64,000 nucleotides of DNA from Microbulbifer sediminum (GTDB taxonomy: Bacteria > Pseudomonadota > Gammaproteobacteria > Pseudomonadales > Cellvibrionaceae). Below, one piece after another: positions 28,970 to 39,745 of the stretch. A program made the translations under genes and the position numbers. The DNA lies in contig NZ_JAJSAP010000004.1 in NCBI RefSeq assembly GCF_021729035.1, forward strand, positions 186,001-250,000, read 5' to 3'. Under the pieces are notes generated by a model. It was not told where the DNA came from, did not search any database, and saw nothing but the letters and a program-made list of their open reading frames with translations. Each line of letters opens with the position of its first letter. Position 1 is the first letter of the stretch.

Positions 28970-30703
28970 TCAACCGCTAAACGGAAACACCAGCGGCAAC
29001 AACAGCAGCACCGTCACCGAATAGGCAATGGTCAACGGCAGACCCGCCCGCAGGAAATCCCGCAGGTGATATCCCCCCAGGTTCTGCACCATCAGGTTGG
29101 TCTGGTAGCCGAAGGGCGTCAGGAAACTGGCGCTGGCTCCATAGGCCACCGCCATCACGAACGGCATCCAGCTCACGCCAAAGCTCTCCGCCAGGCTCCA
29201 GGCCAGCGGGAATGCCAGCGCGGCCGCGGCGTTGTTGGTCATCAGCTCGGTCAGCGCCAGGGTCAGGAAGAATACCCCAATCAACCCCACATAGGGCCCC
29301 GCATCCGCCACGGTCCCCCGCAGGGCCGAGGCCAGTGCATCCGCCAGCCCACTGCCGGAAAACGCCTCCGCCAGCACCAGGGCGCTGGCAATAATCAGCC
29401 AGATCTGAAACGGGAAGCGCCGCTGCAACTCAGTGGTCGTCACAATATTCAGGCTAATCATGCCCCCCAGCAGCACCACCAGGCCTTTCAGCAGCGAGAA
29501 ATACCCCAGTGCCGCGCCGGCCACCACCGCCGTAAATCCGAAGCCCAGCAACCAGCTGTCGCGGCGGGACAACTGGCGCTGGACCTTGCCGCCGCTGATG
29601 ACATAAAAGTTCTTGTCGATATTGCGGTGGTGCTTCCAGTCCGGGCCCACCGCCAGCAACAACGCATCCCCGGCCCGCAACTCGATTTCCCCCAGCTTGC
29701 CGGAGAGCCGCTCACCGCCACGGCGCATCGCCACCACGGCCGCGTCGAAGCGGGTGCGGAACTGGCAACTCTTGAGGGACTCCCCCAGGATGCTGGAGTT
29801 GGGCGTGAGCACTACCTCGGTGAGGTTCATCTTCAGCTGCTCGTCCTCCAGGGCAAAGACCTTGAGCCCCTGGATATCCTGCAGCCGCCCAAGGTCTTTG
29901 ACATCGCCACTGAAAATCAGCTTGTCGCCACTGCGGATAACCTCGGTGGGTGCCACCGGACTGATTACCGTACCGCTGCGCACAATCTCCACCAGGTAGA
30001 GCGTCTCCAGCTGGCGCAGGTTGTTCTGCTCCACCGTGTTGCCGTGCAGCGGTGAATCCTCAATCACCTTTGCCTCCAACAGGTATTCCTTCACTGCCTC
30101 TGTGGCCACCCGCCCCTCCGGCAGCAGGCGGTTGCACAGCAGCAATACCACCAGGCCCACCAGCGTTGCCGCCAGCCCCACCGGCAGGAAGGCAAAGAAA
30201 TCCAGCCCGGGCAGGCCCCGGTCCAGCACAAAACTGTTCACAATCAGGTTGGTGGAGGTACCGATCAGGGTCAGGGTGCCACCCAGGATGGCGGCGTAAG
30301 AGAGGGGCAACAGCAGCTTGGCGGGCGGGTAGCGACGCTGCGACCGCACACTGGAAGCCAGCGCGGCCACTACCGCGGTATTGTTCAGGAAAGCCGAACT
30401 CAGCGCCGTGGCACCGGTCAGGCGCAGCAGGCTACCCTTCAGGGAACCATTGATCAGCCCATCGGAGATCGCCCGCAGCCAGCGCGCCTTCTCCAGGCCG
30501 ATAGAGGCCAGGATCAGGGCCACCAGGGTCACCAGCCCCGGGTTCACCGCCTTCTGCAGCACGGATTCGGCCGGTACCAGGCCGGTCAGGAAGCACACCC
30601 CGGCAGCCGAGGCGAACACCAGTGACGGGCGGACACGGCTAAAGACCAGTGTGCCGATCACGACCAGGAAAATACCGGCAACAACGATTTGGGTAAGTGT
30701 CAT
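28970..30703 (-). CDS. SLC13-type anion permease with TrkA-C (RCK) domains
   Basis: This 577-aa inner-membrane transporter has two hydrophobic halves flanking a soluble middle (about 205-375) with two TrkA-C-type domains, for example IRSGDKLIFSGDVKDLGRLQ and LRAGDALLLAVGPDWKHH. The substrate/sodium signatures SAFLNNTAVVA (first half) and LTELMTNNAAAALAFPLAWS (second half) are typical of the DASS/SLC13 family. Members move sulfate, dicarboxylates or related anions. Its place in a locus with sulfotransferases makes sulfate a reasonable guess, but the sequence does not prove it. Confidence 0.87.
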   Translation of the reverse strand: MTLTQIVVAGIFLVVIGTLVFSRVRPSLVFASAAGVCFLTGLVPAESVLQKAVNPGLVTLVALILASIGLEKARWLRAISDGLINGSLKGSLLRLTGATALSSAFLNNTAVVAALASSVRSQRRYPPAKLLLPLSYAAILGGTLTLIGTSTNLIVNSFVLDRGLPGLDFFAFLPVGLAATLVGLVVLLLCNRLLPEGRVATEAVKEYLLEAKVIEDSPLHGNTVEQNNLRQLETLYLVEIVRSGTVISPVAPTEVIRSGDKLIFSGDVKDLGRLQDIQGLKVFALEDEQLKMNLTEVVLTPNSSILGESLKSCQFRTRFDAAVVAMRRGGERLSGKLGEIELRAGDALLLAVGPDWKHHRNIDKNFYVISGGKVQRQLSRRDSWLLGFGFTAVVAGAALGYFSLLKGLVVLLGGMISLNIVTTTELQRRFPFQIWLIIASALVLAEAFSGSGLADALASALRGTVADAGPYVGLIGVFFLTLALTELMTNNAAAALAFPLAWSLAESFGVSWMPFVMAVAYGASASFLTPFGYQTNLMVQNLGGYHLRDFLRAGLPLTIAYSVTVLLLLPLVFPFSG

Positions 30704-30834
30704 AAGTTATTGTGCCGGTCTGCTATTCAGGTGAATGGCCATATTTTAAACACTCGGCGGATTCAGGCAATTATGCCAAACCTGCCGACGCCGCCCAAAG
30801 TACTTAGCGCTATCGATATATAGCCAAACCCACG

Positions 30835-33090
30835 CTATTTCAGTGAGAAATCCTCATGCACCAGCGTCAGATTGGGATTGTAGGCGGGGTCCGTGTCCAG
30901 TGCCTGCCCCCAGCGCTTGCGCATATATTCGGCCTCACGCTGGGCACGGCGGCGTTTGCGGAAAGTGTCATCCGCGCCCCGCGAGAGGGATTCGTGGTGA
31001 TATAGCTCCGCATATGGCGTCCACAGGTTGCGGTAGCCTGCCTCCCGCACCTTCAGGCACAGGTCCACATCGTTATAGGCCACCGGTAGGTCCCGTTCAT
31101 TGAGTCCGCCGACCTCCTCAAATACCGATTTACGCAACACCAGGCATGCGCCGGTTACCGCAGACAGGTTTTGCACCACCTGCAAGCGTCCCATATAACC
31201 AGGCTCTTCCCGGCGGGCATACTTGTGGCTGTGCCCGGCAGTACCGCCAATACCGAGGATCACGCCCCCATGCTGGACCGTATCATTGTCGTAATACAGC
31301 TTGGCCCCGACACAGCCAATCTCCGGCCGGCAAGCATGGGAGACCATCTCCCGTAACCAGCCCGGTGAAATGACTTCGATGTCGTTATTGATTAACCCAA
31401 GTAGCTCGCCGCGGGCATGGCGAGCCCCAAAATTATTGATGGCCGAGTAATTAAACGGGTAATCCCACCGGAGTACCCGTACCCGCGCATCAGTCTCCAC
31501 CTGCTGCAGATAGGCCAGTGTCTCCCGGCAACTGCTCTGGTTATCGAGCACCAGCACCTCGAAGTTGGGGTAATCCGTCAGGGACAGGATAGAACCCACA
31601 CAGCGTCGCAAGTATTCAATGCCATCACGTGTAGGCACCAACAGGCTCACCAGCGGCGCTGGTTCAGGGATAGGGAATCGGCAACGCATGACCGCCGCAG
31701 AACCGGGAAACAACTGACCATCCTCAAGCTGAGTACCGGGCATTACCCGGCTCAGGTAGCCAGCCAGGGCCTCTCTCTCCGCACCTTGGCACGCAGCCAG
31801 AGCCGTCTCCAGCAGGGGCTTCTGGTGGTAGAGCACCCGGGGCACATGCGCCACATCTTCCTGACCAAGCCGCGCCCGGGCCTCTAACAGCAGGCGATAT
31901 CCACTCTCACTCCATGAATCTAGGCGAAGCGACCGGAAACCATCCAGGAGTGGCCTGCGGAACAGGCAGGCACTACCGATATAGTTATAAGCCAGCAGCA
32001 GGTCCGGGTTCCAGCCTGGTTTGAACAGCGGCGCTTCCCGCTCACCCGCCCGGTTCAGGGAGTCGGAATCGGTGTACACCAACAGCGCGTCGGGCTGTGC
32101 TCCGACTGCCCGGGCGATGTAATAAAGAGCATGCTGCGCCAGGTGATCGTTATATGGCAGGGCTGCCACAAAATCGCCACGTTCCTCCTCCAGCAAATCG
32201 CCCAGTCGGGCATCGTCAGGCAACAGGGTGATACGCTCGTCGTCAGCGGAAATTCGCTCCAGCTCAGCTACCAGCGCCGGCGGCACGTCGACTCCTATCG
32301 TGACAGCCAGGCGCCAATTCGGGTAGGACTGCTGCCGCAGGGAGTGCAACGCACCCAGGTCCAGTTCCTGGATAGCGGGCAAGTGCAGGTGGAAAAGAAA
32401 CTGTGGTGGAGATTTCTGCTCGGCAAGGTAGTCAGCGACCTCACCGGCGCAGGGCAGGGTCTCTGCCTCTACTTGTGCCAACCACATTTGGTAGCCCGCA
32501 TCCGGACAGCGCTTGTGGAAGGTCTCGGCATAACGGGAGAGCCCCTGGCCATGCCAGGTGCGGCCCCGTCCGGCCGCTTCCTGCCGCAATGCTCGCACAA
32601 CCTCGCGATGCTCCAGCCCCCGGTAACGATGGTGCATATTGGCTAGGCGCTGGCATATACGCCCGCGCGCAAAGTGCGGAGCCAGCCAGGCAAGGCAGCA
32701 GTGGCTGATTTCTGGCAGGCCGCTTTCAGGCGCTGATTGGCCATCGGGAGCAATGCTGACTTCCAGTACCAGCTCGCGCACCGGCTCTGGAAAATAACAC
32801 ACACGCTTGGCCACCCTGCCCCATTTTAGCGGCAGGGAGACCGACAACGCTGGATCCGCACCTGAGCCGCAATCTACATGGAGGGTAAGCGTTGCCCGGC
32901 TGCCGGCGTACTCCGCAGCAAATTCCAGCATATACCAGCCCCGGCGCGGCAGGCGCCCTTGCCACGGCAGCCGCACAGTCGCTTCAGCAAAACACTCAGG
33001 CTCCAAGGATTGCCGGTCTTGAATACACTCTTTTGGCACAAGAGCAGTGGGCTCCAGCCGAAAAAAGCGGGCGAATGGACGAAAATCCAT
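30835..33090 (-). CDS. Large GT2 family glycosyltransferase with a degenerate first domain
   Basis: This 751-aa protein is a paralogue of the gene at 34056. It has an N-terminal beta-rich domain (RRGWYMLEF, KRVCYFPEPV), a first GT2-like domain (about 230-450), and an intact second GT2 domain with PAPLVSLLVPTRDGIEYLR, LVLDNQSS, RGELLGLINNDIEVISPGW and VAYNDVDLCLKVREAGYRN. In domain 1 the donor-binding acidic motif is altered: the paralogue's LLDHDDCL becomes ALPYNDHL, so that site may be inactive. ATG at 33090 is chosen because it sits 5 bp after the upstream stop; the frame is open to 33162. It likely builds the capsule repeat. Both proteins end YNPNLT...EDFSL. Confidence 0.85.
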   Translation of the reverse strand: MDFRPFARFFRLEPTALVPKECIQDRQSLEPECFAEATVRLPWQGRLPRRGWYMLEFAAEYAGSRATLTLHVDCGSGADPALSVSLPLKWGRVAKRVCYFPEPVRELVLEVSIAPDGQSAPESGLPEISHCCLAWLAPHFARGRICQRLANMHHRYRGLEHREVVRALRQEAAGRGRTWHGQGLSRYAETFHKRCPDAGYQMWLAQVEAETLPCAGEVADYLAEQKSPPQFLFHLHLPAIQELDLGALHSLRQQSYPNWRLAVTIGVDVPPALVAELERISADDERITLLPDDARLGDLLEEERGDFVAALPYNDHLAQHALYYIARAVGAQPDALLVYTDSDSLNRAGEREAPLFKPGWNPDLLLAYNYIGSACLFRRPLLDGFRSLRLDSWSESGYRLLLEARARLGQEDVAHVPRVLYHQKPLLETALAACQGAEREALAGYLSRVMPGTQLEDGQLFPGSAAVMRCRFPIPEPAPLVSLLVPTRDGIEYLRRCVGSILSLTDYPNFEVLVLDNQSSCRETLAYLQQVETDARVRVLRWDYPFNYSAINNFGARHARGELLGLINNDIEVISPGWLREMVSHACRPEIGCVGAKLYYDNDTVQHGGVILGIGGTAGHSHKYARREEPGYMGRLQVVQNLSAVTGACLVLRKSVFEEVGGLNERDLPVAYNDVDLCLKVREAGYRNLWTPYAELYHHESLSRGADDTFRKRRRAQREAEYMRKRWGQALDTDPAYNPNLTLVHEDFSLK

Positions 33091-33095
33091 GATTG

Positions 33096-34055
33096 TTAGC
33101 TGCCTGCCGGGATATGAAGAGAGGACTGCGTCAGCGGCTGACCGGTCGAAAGGACCACGCATTGCACTTCATCGCTCGCTTCCAGGCCTGGCACCTTGAT
33201 CGCGAAGCCCACCAGTCCAGCGCGACCAACACCCTGCGCCCGTAACCCCGGACGGCTCTGGGTCGCATCGGCCTCTCCTGCCAGCTCGCCATTCACCAGC
33301 ACGCCGATTCGCGCAGGCTCGTCACCCAACTCGGGCAGCGCCCAGCCGTGAATACGATCATTGCGATATTCTCCTAGCGCCCCGGCCACATATATATTGC
33401 CTTGCTCTGCCAACCGTTTGCGCCACTCAAACTGTACCCGAGCACTCTCGTAAAAGGAGACTTCGCGCGCATTGAGTCTGAGGATTTCCTCCCGTTGCGA
33501 CTCTGACACCGGGTACTGCTCAGCAAGCGAATCTCGGCCACGGTTCTCAGCCAGCACCGGGATTTCCAGAGCATACTTGCTGTTTATCAAAGCCACGGAC
33601 TCCTCATAGGCCTCGGTCAATCCGATCATACCGAGCGCGGCCCAGGCCGTGTTATCGAACATGCCCAACTGTCGATTAATAAACGGCGCTGACCGATAGA
33701 AATGCTCAAATCCGTGCTGGTAATCATAGTGGCGTTGAAAATGCTGAAATTCGGACACAATCCGCTGCACGGGCTCCCGCAAAAAGGTCACCATTCGGTC
33801 GACTCCAAAAATGGGCAAATAGCGCTGGGCGTTGAAGTGTCCGGTCAGGAATTGGTACTGCTTTTCATTAAAGGCTCTGCGAAAGCGCCAGATGTCGCTT
33901 CGTTCGAGAACCCAGTCGCGCACGATCTGGCTTGTTTCCGGAGAATTGGGGCCGTAATCACGGCAAACATTATCGCCCCCCCAGTAGCTGTCTGCACCAT
34001 AGCGAAAACTGGTTCCAGCCGTCTTGGGAACATGTACAAAGACCAAAGGGGTCAT
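33096..34055 (-). CDS. Sulfotransferase (family 2-like) with C-terminal GWA-type domain
   Basis: This 319-aa protein starts FVHVPKTAGTSFRYG, the PAPS-binding loop of Golgi-type (heparan 2-O-like) sulfotransferases. MVTFLREPVQRIVSEFQHF (about 88-106) is the 3'-phosphate-binding motif. After about residue 223 comes a separate module with DRIHGWALPELGDEPARIGV and VNGELAGEA, a beta-rich GWA-type domain also visible in the small protein at 42088. It probably sulfates the capsule glycan. Its ATG directly abuts the TAG stop of the upstream glycosyltransferase gene and its stop is 5 bp from the next start, so the three genes are one translational unit. Confidence 0.83.
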   Translation of the reverse strand: MTPLVFVHVPKTAGTSFRYGADSYWGGDNVCRDYGPNSPETSQIVRDWVLERSDIWRFRRAFNEKQYQFLTGHFNAQRYLPIFGVDRMVTFLREPVQRIVSEFQHFQRHYDYQHGFEHFYRSAPFINRQLGMFDNTAWAALGMIGLTEAYEESVALINSKYALEIPVLAENRGRDSLAEQYPVSESQREEILRLNAREVSFYESARVQFEWRKRLAEQGNIYVAGALGEYRNDRIHGWALPELGDEPARIGVLVNGELAGEADATQSRPGLRAQGVGRAGLVGFAIKVPGLEASDEVQCVVLSTGQPLTQSSLHIPAGS

Positions 34056-36290
34056 CTAATACTGCCTTAAGGAAAAGTCCTCACGGGAGTGTGTGAGGTT
34101 GGGATTATAGTACGGATCGCGCTCTAGAAGAGCACTCCAACGATCGGACAGCCGGGCCTTCTCCTGATCAAAACGGGCGACTTTCTCAGGCGTGTCTTCC
34201 TGTCCGCGTGTCTTGCTCTCATGGTGATACAGCTCGGCAAACGGAGTGAAGACGTTGAGATATCCGGCTTCCTGAACCCGCAGGCAGAAATCCACGTCGT
34301 TATAGGCCACGGTATAGCTCTCATCCAGCCCACCGACCTGCTCGTAAAGCTCTTTGCGCACAAACAGGCAGGCACCGGTAACGGCGCTGAGGTTTTGCCG
34401 TACTTTCAGCCGATTGAAGTAACCCTGGCTGCCCCGGGGCGATCCCCGGTGGGAGTGGGCCGCGTAGCCTCCCAGCCCCAAGACCACTCCCGCGTGCTGC
34501 ACAGTATCGTCCGGGTAGTACAGCAGGGCACCGATACACCCATTCTCCGGTCGCTGGGCCAGAGATGCCAGCTCCTCTATCCAGCCGGGCGTGATCACTT
34601 CCACATCGTTATTCACCAGACCGATAATTTCACCGCGGGCGTGCGACGCACCGAAGTTGTTGATAGCGGAATAATTGAACGGAGCATCGTAGCGCAGCAC
34701 CCTCACGCGGGGATCCCCAGCCGTAATCTCCTCGAACCACTGCAGGGTGTCGTGCTCGACGCTGCCGTTATCCAGTATCAGCAACTCAAAATTGCGGTAA
34801 CTGGAGCGGTTCAGAATGGATTCCACACAGGGGCGCAGCACATCCAGTGCATCTCGGGTGGGAATCAGTAGGCTCACCAGGGGCTCGCCCTCCAGTGGGT
34901 AGTCAATCCGGTAGAGGTTATCATCCTCGGTATCCAGCACCTCGGCATCGATACCCTGGCGCGCCAGGTGATCCTGCAGGGCACGCTTGCCCGCGGCCGA
35001 TGTATAGGATTTTTCCTGGGGACCCAGCGCGGTGGAGCCCTCGTGGGCCCGCCAGTGATAGAGCACCCGGGGGATATGAACTATCTTGGCCGCATCCGTA
35101 AGTTCGATGCAGCGCAGCAGCAAATCGTAGTCCTGTGCCCCCTCTACCCCCGCGCCCTCGCGGAAGCCGCCTACCCGCTCCAGCAATTCGCGACGAAATA
35201 CGGCCAGGTGCGTAATATAGTTGTGGGAAAGCAGTAGCGCAGGATTCCAGTCGGACTTGTAATGGGGCGCAAAGCGCCGGCCCTCGGCATCGATAAAGTC
35301 TTCATCGGAGTAGAAAATATCCACCACAGGATTGGCCTGAACCGCAGAGACCACCTCCAACAGCGCATGCTTGACCAAGCAGTCGTCATGGTCAAGTAGC
35401 GCCACATATTCGCCCTCCGCAAGGGCGAGCGCGGAATTACTCGCGGCGCAAATATGTCCGTTATTTTCGCGCCGAACCCAGCGGATACGCTTGTCCCGCT
35501 TCTCATATTCCTCCAGCACCTGTCCGACTGCTAGATTTGTCGAAGCATCGTCGGCGATACACAGCTGCCAGTGCGGGTATAGCTGCGCGAGTACCGAGTC
35601 CAGACAAGCCTTAAGCAGCTCGATTGGTGGGTTGTAGACAGGCACTACGATAGAAATCAGCGGTTGTACTTCGAGCTCCCGCAACCGGACGGAAACCTCG
35701 GGTCGAGCGTAACGTGCTCGCTCCTCAACAAGCTGCATCTCATAGCCCGAAAGAGCGCGGCGGATAAACAGGGCATTGTATTCCGTCCACAGTGTCTTCC
35801 AGCCCAGCTCACGAGCCTGCGTAAGTGTTTCAAGCGCTCCCGCGTTGACGAGCTTACGTGCCATCGACCCTATAGCGAATCTTCGGGTGACCCTCGCAAG
35901 CACAAACTGGTCTACTTTTATTCGAGCAGAAAAGTCACAGGGATCAAACCGCAAAGAGCGGGCACGATGAGGGAAATAGCAAATGCGCTTCGAAAGTCGG
36001 CCGGAATCTACAGGCAGGCAGAAAGACTCTAGCTCCTTATACCCATGGCCGTAATCAGCATAGAGCTTCGCGGGGAGAGTATCTGTCTCCGAAGCAGCCA
36101 AGACCTCCAGCATATACCAGCCGCGAGGCAGCAAGTCGGATTCCGGCTCCACACGAAAAGCCGGATCCAAGCCAACACATTGCCAGCCATCATTCATGAC
36201 AGCGCATTCCTGAAGTGGAACAAGATCACAGCCTTGACGACGGTGTAGCCAACGGCGCAATTCACCTACAGCGTAATGGAAAAAAGACAT
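34056..36290 (-). CDS. Large bifunctional GT2 family glycosyltransferase
   Basis: This 744-aa protein has an N-terminal beta-rich domain (about 50-150, RGWYMLEVLAAS, KRICYFPHRA) followed by two GT2 domains. The first has ISIVVPVYNPPIELLKACLD and the intact acidic motif LLDHDDCLV with DIFYSDEDFID. The second has PLVSLLIPTRDALDVLR, LILDNGS, GEIIGLVNNDVEVITPGW and VAYNDVDFCLRVQEAGYLN. Such dual enzymes can add two sugars alternately. No membrane segments, so it would work on the cytoplasmic face of the inner membrane. Its paralogue at 30835 lies just downstream across the sulfotransferase. Confidence 0.88.
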   Translation of the reverse strand: MSFFHYAVGELRRWLHRRQGCDLVPLQECAVMNDGWQCVGLDPAFRVEPESDLLPRGWYMLEVLAASETDTLPAKLYADYGHGYKELESFCLPVDSGRLSKRICYFPHRARSLRFDPCDFSARIKVDQFVLARVTRRFAIGSMARKLVNAGALETLTQARELGWKTLWTEYNALFIRRALSGYEMQLVEERARYARPEVSVRLRELEVQPLISIVVPVYNPPIELLKACLDSVLAQLYPHWQLCIADDASTNLAVGQVLEEYEKRDKRIRWVRRENNGHICAASNSALALAEGEYVALLDHDDCLVKHALLEVVSAVQANPVVDIFYSDEDFIDAEGRRFAPHYKSDWNPALLLSHNYITHLAVFRRELLERVGGFREGAGVEGAQDYDLLLRCIELTDAAKIVHIPRVLYHWRAHEGSTALGPQEKSYTSAAGKRALQDHLARQGIDAEVLDTEDDNLYRIDYPLEGEPLVSLLIPTRDALDVLRPCVESILNRSSYRNFELLILDNGSVEHDTLQWFEEITAGDPRVRVLRYDAPFNYSAINNFGASHARGEIIGLVNNDVEVITPGWIEELASLAQRPENGCIGALLYYPDDTVQHAGVVLGLGGYAAHSHRGSPRGSQGYFNRLKVRQNLSAVTGACLFVRKELYEQVGGLDESYTVAYNDVDFCLRVQEAGYLNVFTPFAELYHHESKTRGQEDTPEKVARFDQEKARLSDRWSALLERDPYYNPNLTHSREDFSLRQY

Positions 36291-36360
36291 TGATGAATCA
36301 TATATAACTATCGAGTAATCTATATTCAGAAGTTACGCAAAAATCCAATTAGAATTCGTT

Positions 36361-37290
36361 CTATTTTTTAAAAACGCCAACAACAACACCTTTGTCAGCC
36401 ACCAACACAGACGTAATCTTCCTAGATTCCATTAATTGCAAAGCATCCTCAACTCTCGTCCCAACGGAAATGGTAATAGGATCCTTAGACATGAAATCTA
36501 CAGCTCGGATCTCAAAGATTCCGACACCATAAGATTCCACAGCGCGCCTGACGTCGCCATCAGTAACGACCCCATAACTGCTGCCGGTCTTAACTATGGC
36601 CAGCCCGAGCCTTCCTCTACTCATTGCCTGAATAACTTCCGTTACGGAAGCATCACTCTCGACAAAAGGTAGCTCCTCTCGCTCCATTTCGTCATCAACA
36701 CGAGCCAACAATCGACGTCCCAAAGATCCACCAGGGTGAAACCGAGCAAATTCTTCAGGCTGAAAACCCTTAGCTTTCATCAAAGTCACAGCCAGCGCAT
36801 CACCCATAGCCAAAGTTGCAGTCGTAGAGGCTGTAGGGGCAAGCTGAAGAGGGCAGGCTTCTTCTTCGACACCGATATTTAAATGGCTATCAGATGCCCT
36901 GGCTAGTGTTGAGTCTCGATTACCTGTCATTGATACCAAATAATTACCATTATCCTTTAGAAAGGGTATCAGCTTTAGAACTTCATCAGTCTCACCGGAA
37001 TTCGATATCGCTACAAAGACATCCTCAGGGGTAACCATCCCCAAGTCCCCATGGTACGCCTCACCTGGATGCATGAAAAAACTCGGGGTCCCTGTGCTTG
37101 CCAAAGTCGCCGCTATTTTCTTTCCAATAATGCCGGATTTACCCATTCCACACACAATGACACGAGCTTGAAGTTCCAAAATTCGAGATACAGCATCATC
37201 GAAGTCCGCACCTAAACTTTCAGTCAACGAACGAACTGCGTTTGCTTCAATATTAAAAACATCTCTGGCAATTGACCTGTAATCTAACAT
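36361..37290 (-). CDS. kdsD: D-arabinose 5-phosphate isomerase (KdsD/KpsF)
   Basis: This 309-aa enzyme converts ribulose-5-P to arabinose-5-P, the first step to Kdo. A SIS domain (1-190) carries VIVCGMGKSGIIGKKIAATL, HPGEAYHGDLGM and AISNSGETDEVL. Two CBS domains follow (FVESDASVTEV; MSKDPITISVGTRVEDAL). It ends VVVGVFKK, about 15-20 residues short of the E. coli enzymes, which continue with a HDLLRAG-like end; the other frames past the A/T run do not restore that tail. The start abuts the kdsB stop (TAG then ATG). In capsule loci this gene is called kpsF. Confidence 0.93.
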   Translation of the reverse strand: MLDYRSIARDVFNIEANAVRSLTESLGADFDDAVSRILELQARVIVCGMGKSGIIGKKIAATLASTGTPSFFMHPGEAYHGDLGMVTPEDVFVAISNSGETDEVLKLIPFLKDNGNYLVSMTGNRDSTLARASDSHLNIGVEEEACPLQLAPTASTTATLAMGDALAVTLMKAKGFQPEEFARFHPGGSLGRRLLARVDDEMEREELPFVESDASVTEVIQAMSRGRLGLAIVKTGSSYGVVTDGDVRRAVESYGVGIFEIRAVDFMSKDPITISVGTRVEDALQLMESRKITSVLVADKGVVVGVFKK

Positions 37291-38058
37291 CTACTTATGC
37301 TCGCTAAACCATTTAACTATCTTTTCCGCATCGGAAGGGGTGTCTACACCATGAGGAGGACAGGAATTCCAGTCAAAAACTCGCACTCTAATCCCAACCC
37401 TTAACGCTCTAAGCTGCTCCAGCTTCTCCATTGATTCCACAGGGTCAACAGCAGTTTCCGAAAAATATTTGAGCACCCGATACTTATAGGCATAGATACC
37501 CACATGCCGACGAAAATTATCCAGCGTAAACTCTTTAAAATCTGAAATATCGCGCACATGCGGTATAGGGCTGCGAGAAAAGTACAAAGCATCACCATGC
37601 ACGCTTGAAACAACCTTTACCACGTTAGGGTCCAACAACTCCTTCTGCGTCGATATCGGGCACGAAACCGTAACCATTTCTAGATCATGTAACCGACGGC
37701 AATAACCCGCGAATCCTTCCAACAAGTCTACAGGAATCAACGGCTCATCACCCTGGACATTCATTATGCAATCGTCTTCAGACCAGTCCAGTTCCGCACC
37801 CACCTCCGAGATCCGATCAGTGCCTGATTCATGCTCCCGATCTGTCATAACTCCCGAAATACCGTGCGCCTCTAGCACTTCCATGATCCGCTCATCATCC
37901 GTAGCCACAACTATGGAATCGGCAATTGATGCTTTCACTACTTGCTGAAAAACACGTACGATCATCGGCGTGCCCGCTATATCAATCAGCGGCTTACCGG
38001 GAAGGCGGGATGACGAATAGCGTGCAGGGATAACTACTCGAACAACGGGATCACTCAC
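37291..38058 (-). CDS. kdsB: CMP-Kdo synthetase (3-deoxy-manno-octulosonate cytidylyltransferase)
   Basis: This 255-aa enzyme activates Kdo as CMP-Kdo, the donor for KpsS and KpsC. The N-terminus VVIPARYSSSRLPGKPL is the canonical nucleotide-binding segment, with MTDREHESGTDRISEV and NVQGDEPLIP following. It starts at GTG 38058, one base after the kdsC stop. In capsule loci the equivalent is kpsU. Together with kdsA, kdsC and kdsD it makes a complete Kdo pathway in one operon. Confidence 0.95.
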   Translation of the reverse strand: MSDPVVRVVIPARYSSSRLPGKPLIDIAGTPMIVRVFQQVVKASIADSIVVATDDERIMEVLEAHGISGVMTDREHESGTDRISEVGAELDWSEDDCIMNVQGDEPLIPVDLLEGFAGYCRRLHDLEMVTVSCPISTQKELLDPNVVKVVSSVHGDALYFSRSPIPHVRDISDFKEFTLDNFRRHVGIYAYKYRVLKYFSETAVDPVESMEKLEQLRALRVGIRVRVFDWNSCPPHGVDTPSDAEKIVKWFSEHK

Positions 38059-38059
38059 T

Positions 38060-39462
<1,403 letters not shown>

Positions 39463-39745
39463 TTACTCAATTATCTACTTTGCCTTCAAGGCAAATAACT
39501 TAATAATGAACCGCCCATCATAATCAATAATAAAAACTTGCGATCACCGGTCCCAAACCTCTAACAAATAGGCCGCAAACAAGGGGCAATTGGGCTTAGA
39601 CGCTTTAGACAGAAGAAACCCCTCATCAACGAGACGAAAAAATCTGATAACAATCACGATGCAGCTACAGAATACGCTTAGCTTTTTCAAATGGCACTGA
39701 AAACACACCACTTTCCGCACGGACCGAAAGCGCTCAGGATGAGTC

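Noticed and set aside
36300..36375. Frameshift at the kdsD 3' end
   Set aside because: The shifted frame does not encode the missing CBS tail, so a natural short end is more likely.
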